Below are positions 5,807-16,012 of a stretch of DNA of 18,357 nt, one piece after another. The notes beneath the pieces were generated by a model. That model saw nothing but the letters and a program-made list of their open reading frames with translations, was not told the origin of the DNA and ran no database searches. The DNA comes from Flavobacteriaceae bacterium (lineage in GTDB: Bacteria > Bacteroidota > Bacteroidia > Flavobacteriales > Flavobacteriaceae), in the NCBI GenBank assembly GCA_002703065.1, contig PAEO01000017.1, positions 37,297 to 55,653 on the forward strand. The letters are read 5' to 3'. Each line of letters begins with the position of its first letter. The stretch's first letter is position 1. Position numbers and translations under genes: made by a program.

Positions 5807-8800
5807 TTAATTACCAAAATTATATCTCAATGTAAATCCAGATCTAATGTTTGTTTGCGGAAATGCAGAGGAAACCTCATACTTAGAAAACATATGGTCA
5901 TAAAAGAAAATAGTTGAAAAACTTTTTGATAAAGCATAGTCTGCTGAAAGTTTTACAGAAAATAGGGATTGACCTGCAGAGACTTTATTGTCATCAATAT
6001 TCAAATTCCTAATTACTGTCATATTTTTTCTCAAACTCATATCAAATTTTATATTTAAATCACCATTAAAATAATTTGAATTTGGAGCTAATTTAGAATT
6101 AAACTTTAAATTTCTTGCTCTGTATCCTATACCTAAAACATATTCATTTCCCCATGATTCAGTAATAAAATTATTAGCAAGGCTTAATGATATTGCCCTG
6201 TCTTTTATGTAATCGAAATTAAATCTTAGTGAATTACTGAACTCTACATCAAACATAATTAAAGGATTAAACTGTTCAACTAAATTTATGTTAGAGTAAG
6301 ATATTTCACTCATATAGTTTCCTGATTTATCAAACAAGTTTGGGTCAAAATTTAAATTAGATCTGAAATTGTTAATTGTAAAATTAGATCTGTATGAGTG
6401 TCCTAATGATATTCTCTTAATGTTTTTATTCAATAAATCTTTTGGTACATCAACTTTTAATGCCCAATTTAATTTTGGTTTATCAGAAACAGGATTTAGA
6501 GCTGTTTTGTAAGGATCTAATCCTAAGAAAGCCGACATAAAAGCAGGAATTAAAACTTGCTGACTATTTTTAGAGTATCCAATAGGAAATCCCTCATCAT
6601 CAAAATCAATTATACTTAAGTTTTTAGTTGAAATTAGTCTTTCAGCAATAATTAATCTGTTATTTTTCATTGTATCAAAAACAAACGAATAGTTTTTATT
6701 CTTTTGCTTGAAGCTTGTCTTAAGCATATTAGTTGAAATAGAAAAATTTCCGTAATAATTTGGGTTTAATGAATTGTAAATATTACTATTTACACTAAAA
6801 TTTTCAGAGAAATTATTTGAGTATGATCTATTTGCAATCAAATCCAATTTAATTATTTCAAAAAACTCCAGCTCTCCAAAAAGGTCAAACTTAGAATTAT
6901 AGACTTGTTTAAATGATTGATTGAAGCTTGGAAAATCTGTCAGCCATCCATTTTTTGCAGCCTCATACCTAACATCAGATTGGCTTCCAAAAACAAACCC
7001 TAATGAAGGTTTTGAAGTTCCTAAGAAACCAATACTTGGGAGGAATCCTGGAAGAACTTTACCTGCATTTTCCGAATAATTAAACCTAAATCTTCTAGTG
7101 GATTTAATTAAAGATTTTAATATATTATCTTTAGAATTAAGCCATGGTATTGATCTATAAATTTTATTAAAGTTGAGACTGAACAGTAGATTTTGTGTAT
7201 TGGCATTTTGAATAGTATTTACAAGTCCTAAAATTTTACCATTTTCGGAGGTAATACTTGAAAAAACATCAGATCCTCTTTCCCAATTAAAATTTCCTGT
7301 GTAAGTATACGAACCCTCTATAAAGTTAATTAACGGAAAATAATCAAATGGCAAAATATAATTTAAACTCAGACTTTGACCAAAATTATTGGGATAACCT
7401 GTGTTGAAAAAATTATCAAATATGCCCAAACTTGAATTTTGAAAGTCAGTATCCTCAGAAATAATATTAGAATTAGTTGCACTGTATTTTAATAAAATTG
7501 ATTTAGTTATGTTTTGAGAGATAGCCATTCTCCAGTCAAACAAAAAATTAGTTTGTTTGAGCACCGGAAGAGGTATTTGATTTTCGGAAATGACCCCACC
7601 ATAATTAATTTCTCTAAATTTTTGAGTATATAATCTTCGGTTGATGTTAGTAGAGAAAGAGATATTTGATGGTATTAAATTAAAATTAAATTCCTTTAAC
7701 CAAGCTAAGTTTTTAGAATCTGAATTAATCAGTCCTTTTAGTGGATAAAATGTTGCATCTCTGAAATTATAGGAATAGCTTGCTGAGGTTTGTGAAGATT
7801 TTCTTTCAGAAAATTCAAGCTCATAATCTCTATAATTATTTTCACTGTATGAATGAGAAAAATTCAAATTTTCAATATCATAGAATTTAATTTCTTTATC
7901 GCTTTGTGCATTCTTAGACAAACCTATCAAACTAAAGCTTTTAGATGTTGAAATTAGAGATGATTGATTTATAATTGAATCTTTGTTGTCAGAAATGTCA
8001 ATTAAATTATTTAAATCTAAATCATTATGAAAACTATCATATTTTGGTTTCGAAACTTCTTCAGAAAATGTATAGCTCAAAGGGATGTTAATACCCCATT
8101 TTTGAGGCAATAATTGACCTGCATTTACACTAGTTACAAAATTATATTGGCTGTAGTTTTCATTTGATCTATCGTTTGGAGATCTATCAATTGATCCATA
8201 GCCATCAGATGAAAACTTATTATTAAAAGAGATATTTGCAAAATCAGCAATATTTGCATCAATACTAGCAACAGAGGACCATCCCCCGGATGATTTTATA
8301 TTTGATAAGCGCAATTCATTAAACCATACTTCAGCTGATATATCTCTACCAATCTGTGTTGATGGATTTTTTAATCCAAGAACAATTGTACTAACTCTAC
8401 CTAAAGAGGGATTACCTTTAATTGAAAATTTATATTTTTTTTCTCCGGGAAGTTGACTGTAAGGTAAAAATTCTTCAATTTCATTTAAATCAAAATCAAA
8501 ATAAACAGCTTCATTATTAAGAGTTTTATTTAAAATCAATTTTAATTTCATATCAATTAATTTTTGTAAATCAAGATCGATAGAATTAAATTCGGGAATC
8601 CAAATATCCTCAGATGTTAATAATGAACTGCTTGAGCTTAGTTCAGTTGCCTTTAAGGGTATTTCAATTTGATAATAATTCTCATTAACATCACTGCCTA
8701 ATCTTAAAAATGCGACTACACTTTCATCAAGATTTTGATTAGTATTTCCACTTGGTAAACTGGGCTTATTTGGTAAAGATTCAGCATGCATAAACATTTT

Positions 8801-11800
8801 AATTTTTTTATAATGCCTAAGATCTAAGTTTGTGTTTTTGTATACAGCACGTGAATCTTCAGACTTTAAATCCTTAACTTTTAAACTCAAAGATTGTTCG
8901 TTTTGCCTAATTATTGAATTGTTATTATACATCTCTTCTCTTTCAACGTTAGGCGGTAAAATATAATTTACTGGCTGCCTTGTTTCATTTTCAAAAATGT
9001 TAACTGCTCCTATTTCAAAACTTGTATCTGAATTTATAGAGCTCGATTCATTCAAGGGTAAATTATATCTTTTCCAATCTGTTTTTACTAAATCTAATGT
9101 TGCAAACCTTAATGTTGTGCTTTTCTCAAAATTTTCAAGCACCATTCTCATAAAACTTATAGATTTTAAGTCGTTAATCCCATTAATAGCTTTAAAATAT
9201 TGACTCAAATTTCTTGCTTCATAATACTCCTTAAATATTGGTATCTTGAATAATAACCATTTTGATTTTGATGAATTTCCATTTGGTAGTTTTATATCTG
9301 AAATTCTAGAGTCGATAATAAATGGATTATTTTCCGAACTCATATTTTTTGTCAAAGGTATTCTGTATTCAAAGTAACTGTTAATACGATTCATTGTATT
9401 ATCATTATTAACATCTTCATTGTCAGGAAAATTTGTTGAGCCTCTATTATTGGAATCACTTTCTAATGGAGAATTCCCATCACTACCGTTATAATTTTTA
9501 TAACGATCTAAAATTCCACCATCTGCATCTAAATAATTAATATAGTTATCGTTTGCAGGATCAGAGCTATTACCATTAGTATAATAATTGATTTCCTCAA
9601 TATCTGAAAGCCCGTCATATCCAACATCTTGCATTTTTCTTTCACTTAATATAGAGCTAAAAGCATAAGTAAGCGATTGACTTGATGGTGTTATTCCCCA
9701 ATTTGAGACTTGAGAATTATTATTTGACTCTGTAGGTAAACCATTTTCAAATTGTTTTTTTCCATCAGGTAAAATATCCTCTGAAATATTTCCAAGATGA
9801 AATACTAAATCTCCAATTTGTGTTGGCTGATTATTATCATTAGAAAAATTATCTAAAATCCAAAACTGTATATATTCTACATTAGTTTTTTTTAAATTAG
9901 TGGTATTCATTCTCCTTGTAATACCAGCCCAATTATTTTTAACGCTAGATAAAAATTCTGAACTTAAATTATTATTATAAGGCCCCTTCTCACTTGGATA
10001 AAAAGTCATATCAAATGTATTTTGAGTTCGGGATTCACCTTGATATAGGTCGATTTCAGGAAAAATTTCATCAACAAAAATTCTTCGAACTGAATTCAGT
10101 GAAATTTCATCTAGATTAATATTCTGTGGACGCCTTGAGGAGTAAAATATTGGATCAATTGTATACCAAGATAATTTTGCCCTGTAATATCCTGATCTTA
10201 AATCATTATTAACAAAATTATAACCTCTTGAATTGACAGGAATACTCGATAATTTCCAAGATTGAATATCTCTAAGATCAATTCTATTTTGACTTCCTTC
10301 AAAATCATCTATATAAACACTAGCAATATCATCATAGCCTGATTTTCTAGGACTTCTTGAATTTAAAAATGCAAATTCAGTTTTGATTGACAAATTAGAT
10401 TCAACATCTGTATCTATATTCGGAAGTTTATTAGCTATTCTAGTTAAGAATGGAACCTTGCTGTAATAAGTTGCATTTAATCCAAATGCTGTGTTATTAA
10501 CTGGCTCAAATCCATAACTGGATTTTCTTGTGACAGATCTTTCACTTAGGTTTAGAAGAGTTGCTCCAAATTTAAATTTATCATTTATTATTTGTTGTAA
10601 ATTAAAACCAGAAAATCTTCTCTTTTGTTGATTATAAAAAGAATTACTTTCCGTAAAAATTTCGATTGGAATATTTGAGTTTTTTAAAGCTTGATTAATA
10701 ATATCTACATTACCGGTCTGGTAATTCACAACATAATCGACACCTTCCTGTAATAATCTTCCACCAGCGTTTACAGTCACAGATCCCTTTGGAATATTAA
10801 ATTCACCTGTATTTATACCATCACCCGAGGATGTAGATTTATATTTCCCAACTATTTTAAACTTATTTTTTTGAAAATATTTTTCCGCACTCGTCTTTCC
10901 GTAATTATAAAGTTCCTGAAAAACATATTCATTCTGATTTTTATTAAAAGTTGACTCTTCTTCGTAATCTTCATCTGAATTTGATCTAAGTTTTTCAAAT
11001 AAAAATTCTCCGAATGGCTCAATAACAGGAAAAATTAATAAACCTTGATTTTTAATAATTGTTATTCCTTCAATAGCATCAAAAAATCCGTCTCCATTTT
11101 CTTGTAAATTACCATTTGAATTTAATCTATCTAATTCAAAAAGATTTAATAATCTTTTCTTATCTAATTCGTTTGGCCAGGTCTTATTATCAACAGGTTT
11201 AATATAATTTAATGGTGAAGGATCATTATAGTATATGTTTAACCTAAAATCTTCTATTGACAATTGGTAAGCCCCGAGATTATAAATATTTTTCATCATT
11301 AACTTCCAAACTGGTATTTTTACGTTATTAATATTACTTTTTAACAACTTAACAATCAGGCTTTTTCGTGAAACAATGTTTTGTGATTGATCAACTGATA
11401 CAATGCCATCATCTGTAAATTCACCAACTTGGAAGATTTCACCATTGTAGGTGTATTGAAATGAAACAGCTAAAACTTCATCATTATTTAGAGATTGGTT
11501 TAAAGATATATAACCAAGCTGTTCATCAAAAGTATATTCATTTTCGTTCAATAACCTTGCGTTTTCTAAAATCGAGTAATCTGAACCTTCTTTAAAAAAA
11601 TTGGATCCAACAGAAAAACCATTACTTACATTAGAAACATCTCTAATATTTTCATTTAAAAAATTTTGTCCTATTTTGTCTGGATCAAAATTGTTAAGAT
11701 CGTTTGATGGATTTAATTCTACATTACTGTCTAGAAAAAAATTGCTAACCAATTTATCTGCTACTGTAAATCTTGGATCAATTTCAGCGAGATCTTGAAA

Positions 11801-12820
11801 AGCGACTACATTTCTAACATTTTGAGTGTCATTAGATCGATTAGTAATCCAAACCTCTATTCTAGTTATCCTTACTTTTGAGTCTACATAAGGGTAGGAT
11901 TTTAATGATTTATCAAAGTTTTTTCTAAAATAATGAGCTAAGAAATAATGTTTATTACTTTCATAATCTAAGGGACTTAAATTAAATTCTGATTGACCAC
12001 CCCCAGATTGTGAACTTATAGTTTTTGACTGAGATCTTTGCTCTGAAAATACTGCGTCAATAGTTGTATTTCCAAATTTTAATTGAGTTTTTAATCCAAA
12101 GAGATTTTGTGCACCACTGATTAGTGAACTACTTATCGGCATACTTACGTTTCCAATTTCTATTTTTTGAATTATATCGTCTTCGTTTGGTGTGTAATCA
12201 AGCTTAATCAAGTTTTGAAAATCGAAAGTAGATTGAGAATCATAGTTAGATTTAATGTTTAATTTTTCTCCAATTTTTCCGTTAAGGCTTAAAGAAATAG
12301 CTTGATTAAAGTCTAAAGCAGTATTACTTTGATTGCGAACAGGAATAGTTGGGTTTTTGCGTTTGCTGTATCTGGCTCCAATATCTAATCCTATTGATCC
12401 TTGAATTTCTAAATCAATTTCATTACTTCCAAAAACACTTTCAAAAAAACTTGAATTAACGTAAAGGTCTGGAAGTAAATTACGTTTACTTTCTTCATTA
12501 TCCTCGTCTTGAATTAAGGAAAGTTGTTCGTTAAAGTAACTATCAATCAAATTTTTTCTAAAAAAATCTCTGTATTCTTCAGGTGTAAGTTTTAATGGTA
12601 AATCTAAATTTTCTAATTGTGTTTCTAAAAAATACAAGTCTAATTCAGAATCATATTTATAATTAGAAATTAAATTTTTTGGTGTTTGAAGCTTGAATTT
12701 TCCAACATACACTGTATTGTTTATTGTATCAAGACTTATTCTATTCTGAGCATTTGCACTTGAAAAAATAAATAATACAAAAATAAATACTATGGTTAAT
12801 TGAAATTTAAAGCCTCGCAT
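5807..12820 (-). CDS. sprA: Type IX secretion system outer-membrane translocon SprA
   Basis: This 2337-residue protein is SprA (Sov in Porphyromonas), the very large outer-membrane beta-barrel that forms the type IX secretion channel, needed in flavobacteria for export of adhesins, enzymes and gliding proteins. A signal peptide is evident, with cleavage likely after A24 (FSSANA/QNR). The rest is rich in beta strands with alternating aromatic and polar residues, and the C-terminus ends in a barrel-like strand (SGFTLRYNFGN). An Asp/Asn-rich stretch at about residues 1060-1145 (YDGLSDIEE, SSDPANDN, LDADGGILDRY) resembles calcium-binding loops. The size is close to that of known SprA proteins (about 2400 residues) and the frame is unbroken. 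It lies 14 bases after ruvA and 38 bases before gcvH, a neighbourhood I recall from many Flavobacteriia. Confidence 0.95.
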   Translation of the reverse strand: MRGFKFQLTIVFIFVLFIFSSANAQNRISLDTINNTVYVGKFKLQTPKNLISNYKYDSELDLYFLETQLENLDLPLKLTPEEYRDFFRKNLIDSYFNEQLSLIQDEDNEESKRNLLPDLYVNSSFFESVFGSNEIDLEIQGSIGLDIGARYSKRKNPTIPVRNQSNTALDFNQAISLSLNGKIGEKLNIKSNYDSQSTFDFQNLIKLDYTPNEDDIIQKIEIGNVSMPISSSLISGAQNLFGLKTQLKFGNTTIDAVFSEQRSQSKTISSQSGGGQSEFNLSPLDYESNKHYFLAHYFRKNFDKSLKSYPYVDSKVRITRIEVWITNRSNDTQNVRNVVAFQDLAEIDPRFTVADKLVSNFFLDSNVELNPSNDLNNFDPDKIGQNFLNENIRDVSNVSNGFSVGSNFFKEGSDYSILENARLLNENEYTFDEQLGYISLNQSLNNDEVLAVSFQYTYNGEIFQVGEFTDDGIVSVDQSQNIVSRKSLIVKLLKSNINNVKIPVWKLMMKNIYNLGAYQLSIEDFRLNIYYNDPSPLNYIKPVDNKTWPNELDKKRLLNLFELDRLNSNGNLQENGDGFFDAIEGITIIKNQGLLIFPVIEPFGEFLFEKLRSNSDEDYEEESTFNKNQNEYVFQELYNYGKTSAEKYFQKNKFKIVGKYKSTSSGDGINTGEFNIPKGSVTVNAGGRLLQEGVDYVVNYQTGNVDIINQALKNSNIPIEIFTESNSFYNQQKRRFSGFNLQQIINDKFKFGATLLNLSERSVTRKSSYGFEPVNNTAFGLNATYYSKVPFLTRIANKLPNIDTDVESNLSIKTEFAFLNSRSPRKSGYDDIASVYIDDFEGSQNRIDLRDIQSWKLSSIPVNSRGYNFVNNDLRSGYYRAKLSWYTIDPIFYSSRRPQNINLDEISLNSVRRIFVDEIFPEIDLYQGESRTQNTFDMTFYPSEKGPYNNNLSSEFLSSVKNNWAGITRRMNTTNLKKTNVEYIQFWILDNFSNDNNQPTQIGDLVFHLGNISEDILPDGKKQFENGLPTESNNNSQVSNWGITPSSQSLTYAFSSILSERKMQDVGYDGLSDIEEINYYTNGNSSDPANDNYINYLDADGGILDRYKNYNGSDGNSPLESDSNNRGSTNFPDNEDVNNDNTMNRINSYFEYRIPLTKNMSSENNPFIIDSRISDIKLPNGNSSKSKWLLFKIPIFKEYYEARNLSQYFKAINGINDLKSISFMRMVLENFEKSTTLRFATLDLVKTDWKRYNLPLNESSSINSDTSFEIGAVNIFENETRQPVNYILPPNVEREEMYNNNSIIRQNEQSLSLKVKDLKSEDSRAVYKNTNLDLRHYKKIKMFMHAESLPNKPSLPSGNTNQNLDESVVAFLRLGSDVNENYYQIEIPLKATELSSSSSLLTSEDIWIPEFNSIDLDLQKLIDMKLKLILNKTLNNEAVYFDFDLNEIEEFLPYSQLPGEKKYKFSIKGNPSLGRVSTIVLGLKNPSTQIGRDISAEVWFNELRLSNIKSSGGWSSVASIDANIADFANISFNNKFSSDGYGSIDRSPNDRSNENYSQYNFVTSVNAGQLLPQKWGINIPLSYTFSEEVSKPKYDSFHNDLDLNNLIDISDNKDSIINQSSLISTSKSFSLIGLSKNAQSDKEIKFYDIENLNFSHSYSENNYRDYELEFSERKSSQTSASYSYNFRDATFYPLKGLINSDSKNLAWLKEFNFNLIPSNISFSTNINRRLYTQKFREINYGGVISENQIPLPVLKQTNFLFDWRMAISQNITKSILLKYSATNSNIISEDTDFQNSSLGIFDNFFNTGYPNNFGQSLSLNYILPFDYFPLINFIEGSYTYTGNFNWERGSDVFSSITSENGKILGLVNTIQNANTQNLLFSLNFNKIYRSIPWLNSKDNILKSLIKSTRRFRFNYSENAGKVLPGFLPSIGFLGTSKPSLGFVFGSQSDVRYEAAKNGWLTDFPSFNQSFKQVYNSKFDLFGELEFFEIIKLDLIANRSYSNNFSENFSVNSNIYNSLNPNYYGNFSISTNMLKTSFKQKNKNYSFVFDTMKNNRLIIAERLISTKNLSIIDFDDEGFPIGYSKNSQQVLIPAFMSAFLGLDPYKTALNPVSDKPKLNWALKVDVPKDLLNKNIKRISLGHSYRSNFTINNFRSNLNFDPNLFDKSGNYMSEISYSNINLVEQFNPLIMFDVEFSNSLRFNFDYIKDRAISLSLANNFITESWGNEYVLGIGYRARNLKFNSKLAPNSNYFNGDLNIKFDMSLRKNMTVIRNLNIDDNKVSAGQSLFSVKLSADYALSKSFSTIFFYDHMFSKYEVSSAFPQTNIRSGFTLRYNFGN

Positions 12821-12834
12821 AGATTTAAATCAAG

Positions 12835-13413
12835 CTATAAGTTATTTAATGATCTTTTGATTAGAGCTTCAGTGGATATCTCTGGCTCATCAGATTTAAT
12901 TTTTGAAACTAATTTAGTTGTATACTTCCTTGAATATCCTAGCACTTCTAATGCAGAGATTGCTTCTTCAATTTCTTGAGGAATGAGTTCAAAATCATTT
13001 TCATTATTTTCGATTCCAAGAATTTTATCTTTTAATTCCAAAATAATTCTTTGCGCAGTTTTTGATCCAATCCCTTTAATTGATTGAACAATTGAGACTT
13101 TTTCATTAGCTATTGCTGAAACAATTTCTGAAGGGCTCAATGATGAGAGCATGACTCTGGCTGTACTTGCACCAACACCAGAAACAGAAATTAATAATTG
13201 AAAAAGTTCTCTTTCTGCTTTTGTGATGAAGCCAAATAAAGAGTGAGAGTCTTCTTTTATTATTAAATAAGTAAATAGTTTTATATTCTCTTCATTAGAT
13301 AATTTTGAATATGTATGAAGAGAAATATTTACACTATATCCAATTCCATTACAATCAATAACAAGTTCTGTAGGAGATTTTTCAATCAACCTTCCTTTAA
13401 TTTGAGTAATCAT
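12835..13413 (-). CDS. ruvA: Holliday junction branch migration protein RuvA
   Basis: This 192-residue protein is RuvA, which forms tetramers on Holliday junctions and loads the RuvB motor during recombinational repair. Domain I is an OB fold (about 1-62), with the acidic pin residues E54-D55 preserved in IIKEDSHSLFGF. Domain II carries two helix-hairpin-helix motifs, LISVSGVGASTARVML (74-89) and VQSIKGIGSKTAQRII (109-124). The C-terminal three-helix domain III that contacts RuvB is present (about 145-192; ALEVLGYSRKYTTKLVSKI). The gene starts 9 bases after the maeB stop and ends 14 bases before sprA, so it probably shares a transcript with both. Neither ruvB nor ruvC is adjacent. Confidence 0.97.
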   Translation of the reverse strand: MITQIKGRLIEKSPTELVIDCNGIGYSVNISLHTYSKLSNEENIKLFTYLIIKEDSHSLFGFITKAERELFQLLISVSGVGASTARVMLSSLSPSEIVSAIANEKVSIVQSIKGIGSKTAQRIILELKDKILGIENNENDFELIPQEIEEAISALEVLGYSRKYTTKLVSKIKSDEPEISTEALIKRSLNNL

Positions 13414-13422
13414 ATTTACAAT

Positions 13423-15696
13423 TTACAATTTTCTATTCTGTGCATCAACAACTGCTATCGCAGACATATTGACAATTTCTTCCACACTAGCCTTTAATTG
13501 CAAAATGTGTGCAGGTTTATCAACTCCCATTAAAATGGGACCAATCGATTGAGCTCCATCTAATTCCTTCATAACCTTATATGTAATATTGGCAGAATCC
13601 AAATTTGGAAAAACCAAGATGTTTACGTTTTGCCCTGAAAGTTTAGAAAATTCAAATTTATTTTTAAGCATTATTTTATTCAAAGCAAAATCAGATTGTA
13701 ATGGTCCATCAACAACAAGGTCTGGGAAACACCTATTAAGAAGTTTAACAGCACTTGTAACTTTTTCCACAGAATCATGAACAGCAGATCCGAAATTTGA
13801 GAATGAAAGCATAGCAATTACGGGAGAAAATCCAAAAACTTCAGCTGTATAAGCTGTCATTTTAGCAATATGAGCAAGCTCATTAAATTTAGGATCTATA
13901 TTAATTGATGTGTCAGATAAAAATATAGGACCTTTACTAGTAATCATAAGATTTGTTGCTGCAACTTTTCTAACACCTTCTTCCTTTCCAATTATTTTTA
14001 AAACAGGTTTTATTACTTCAGGGTAACTTCTTGAATATCCTGAAATAAAGGCATCGGCTAGCCCTTGTTTAACCATCATGCATCCAAAATAATTTCTATA
14101 GTTCATTAATTGTCTTGATTTTTTGAATGACAATCCTTTACTCTCTCTAAGTTCAGCAAATGTTTTAGCAAAATCATCTTTTCTTTTATTATGTTTAGAT
14201 TCACTCAAATCAATAATTTCAACATCATTTTCATATTCAATTTCACTTCTCATTTTTTCAATCCTATCTCTGTTTCCCAACAATATTGGTATTCCAACCC
14301 CTTCCTCGTGAACAATTTGAGCTGCTTTAATCACATCTAACTTGTCAGCTTCTGGATAAACAATTTTCTTAGGATGGTTTTTAGCTTTAGATATCAATAA
14401 TCTTGTTATTTTATTGTTATTCCCTAACCTAGATGAAAGTTCGTTTTCATATTTGATCCAATCATCAATCTTTTCTCTTGAAACACCAGAACTAACTGCT
14501 GCTTTTGCAACAGCAAGAGGTATAGTTGAAATTAATCTTTGGTCAAAGGGCTTTGGAATAATGTAATCTCTTCCAAAAACAAGTTTTTTTTCACCATACG
14601 CAATATTCACGTTCTCAGGAACTGGCTCTTTAGCAAGCTTAGCCAGAGCATATACTGCAGCCATTTTCATTTCTTCATTAATTTTAGAAGCTTTAACATC
14701 CAATGCTCCTCTGAAAATAAATGGGAAGCCAAGTACATTATTAACTTGATTTGGATGATCACTCCTTCCTGTCGCCAAAATAATATCATCTCTAGTATTG
14801 ATTGCAAGTTGATAGCTTATTTCTGGGTCTGGATTTGCCATTGCAAAAACAATAGGATTTGAAGACATGGTTTGTAGCATTTCAGCATTTAGCATATTTG
14901 CTTTTGATAAGCCAATAAAAATATCAGAATCTGCAACCGCATCGCCTAATGAAACAATATCATTTCTAGATGTAACAAATTCCTTTTTCTCATATGTTAA
15001 ATTATTTCTTTTTTCGTTTATCGGACCTTTACTATCAAACATAATTATATTGTCAGGTTTTACGCCTAATGCCTTATATATTTTTCCACATGAAATCGCT
15101 GCTGCTCCTGCTCCACATATAACCATTTTAACCTCATCAATTTTTTTCTCCGCAATGTCAAGTGCATTAAGTAAAGCAGCCCCAGAAATTATAGCAGTTC
15201 CATGTTGATCATCATGCATCACTGGAATGTCTAATTCTTCTACTAACCTTCTCTCAATCTCAAAAGCATCTGGGGCTTTAATATCTTCAAGATTAATACC
15301 TCCAAATGTTGGGGCAATATTTTTAACAGTTTTTATAAATTCTTCAATGTTATTAGTATCAATCTCAATATCAAAAACATCAATGTCAGCAAAAATTTTA
15401 AACAATAATCCCTTGCCTTCCATCACCGGCTTTGATGCAAGTGGTCCAATATCACCTAAACCTAGAACAGCAGTTCCATTTGAAATAACGGCAACTAAAT
15501 TTGATTTAGATGTATACTTATAAACATCATCAGGATTCTCTTTTATTTCTAAGCAAGGGTGTGCAACACCTGGTGAATAAGCCAAAGATAAATCTCTTTG
15601 AGATTGATGACTTTTAGTTGGAACAACCTTTATTTTGCCAGGATTTGGTTTAGAATGGTAAACTAAAGCTTTATGTCTTTCTCTTTTTTGACTCAT
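13423..15696 (-). CDS. maeB: NADP-dependent malic enzyme, hybrid with phosphotransacetylase-like domain
   Basis: This 757-residue protein has the two-part structure of MaeB. The N-terminal malic enzyme part (about 1-425) converts malate to pyruvate and CO2 with reduction of NADP. It shows the catalytic tyrosine in LAYSPGVAHP (Y40), VMEGKGLLFK with the conserved lysine (K95), metal ligands in LEDIKAPD (137-144) and VMHDDQHGTA (159-168), and the Rossmann motif CGAGAAAIS (194-202). The C-terminal part (about 428-757; IVYPEADKLDVIKAAQI) is related to phosphate acetyltransferase; in studied MaeB proteins it mediates acetyl-CoA regulation and oligomerisation rather than catalysis. NADP over NAD preference is inferred from the family. 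The gene starts one base after the stop of the small membrane protein gene upstream and precedes ruvA by 9 bases. Confidence 0.95.
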   Translation of the reverse strand: MSQKRERHKALVYHSKPNPGKIKVVPTKSHQSQRDLSLAYSPGVAHPCLEIKENPDDVYKYTSKSNLVAVISNGTAVLGLGDIGPLASKPVMEGKGLLFKIFADIDVFDIEIDTNNIEEFIKTVKNIAPTFGGINLEDIKAPDAFEIERRLVEELDIPVMHDDQHGTAIISGAALLNALDIAEKKIDEVKMVICGAGAAAISCGKIYKALGVKPDNIIMFDSKGPINEKRNNLTYEKKEFVTSRNDIVSLGDAVADSDIFIGLSKANMLNAEMLQTMSSNPIVFAMANPDPEISYQLAINTRDDIILATGRSDHPNQVNNVLGFPFIFRGALDVKASKINEEMKMAAVYALAKLAKEPVPENVNIAYGEKKLVFGRDYIIPKPFDQRLISTIPLAVAKAAVSSGVSREKIDDWIKYENELSSRLGNNNKITRLLISKAKNHPKKIVYPEADKLDVIKAAQIVHEEGVGIPILLGNRDRIEKMRSEIEYENDVEIIDLSESKHNKRKDDFAKTFAELRESKGLSFKKSRQLMNYRNYFGCMMVKQGLADAFISGYSRSYPEVIKPVLKIIGKEEGVRKVAATNLMITSKGPIFLSDTSINIDPKFNELAHIAKMTAYTAEVFGFSPVIAMLSFSNFGSAVHDSVEKVTSAVKLLNRCFPDLVVDGPLQSDFALNKIMLKNKFEFSKLSGQNVNILVFPNLDSANITYKVMKELDGAQSIGPILMGVDKPAHILQLKASVEEIVNMSAIAVVDAQNRKL

Positions 15697-15697
15697 G

Positions 15698-15931
15698 TTA
15701 TATTTTAAAGAAATTTGATATCATCTCACCTAAAAAATATCCTAACCCCAAAATGATAGGATAGATTAAAAAGAGCCATAAGTAGTCAATAAATTTAAAA
15801 TTACTAGTTGTTGGATTTGTAAAACTATTTAAAAAATCATACCAAGTGGAAATACCAATAATTTTTGCAGAGAAATTTGCAATAATTGCTACAATTAAAA
15901 TACTGATTCCAATAAAATAAATTCTTACCAT
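15698..15931 (-). CDS. Small two-helix membrane protein of unknown function
   Basis: I do not recognise this 77-residue protein. It has two predicted transmembrane helices, at about residues 4-24 and 49-71, separated by a polar loop of about 24 residues (TWYDFLNSFTNPTTSNFKFI); the second helix contains a Gly-containing face (GLGYFLGEM). It is the first minus-strand gene of the block, ending a single base before the maeB start, so it is very likely co-transcribed with maeB and ruvA. The ATG at 15931 is preceded by AAAGGATT, a purine-rich stretch that may help ribosome binding although spacing is short. Tight coupling to maeB and sensible composition argue that it is real; no function can be assigned. 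Confidence 0.75.
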   Translation of the reverse strand: MVRIYFIGISILIVAIIANFSAKIIGISTWYDFLNSFTNPTTSNFKFIDYLWLFLIYPIILGLGYFLGEMISNFFKI

Positions 15932-16012
15932 AATCCTTTATTAGGCTAATATAAAAATTTGACATAATTAAAAGTGTTTAAAAAATTATAAATATCTTAT
16001 TTTTGATATCTG
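15932..16012. promoter_or_regulatory. Divergent intergenic region with candidate promoters
   Basis: This 81-base, almost entirely A/T gap separates the minus-strand block from the plus-strand lectin gene and must hold or adjoin both promoters. On the plus strand TATTTTTG (15998-16005) matches the Bacteroidota -7 consensus TAnnTTTG, with a partial -33-like TTTA at 15977-15980; it lies so close to the TTG start at 16013 that the mRNA leader would be nearly absent. On the minus strand TAATTATG (15970-15963) is one mismatch from the consensus and would give a leader of about 24 bases for the small membrane protein gene. No terminator or RNA gene is seen. Confidence 0.3.

Noticed and set aside
5815..5822. 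TAATTTTG on the minus strand at the end of sprA matches the -7 consensus and could be a gcvH promoter.
   Set aside because: It encodes the terminal YNFG barrel residues of SprA, so the match is explained by coding constraint, and no -33 element is seen at the right distance.
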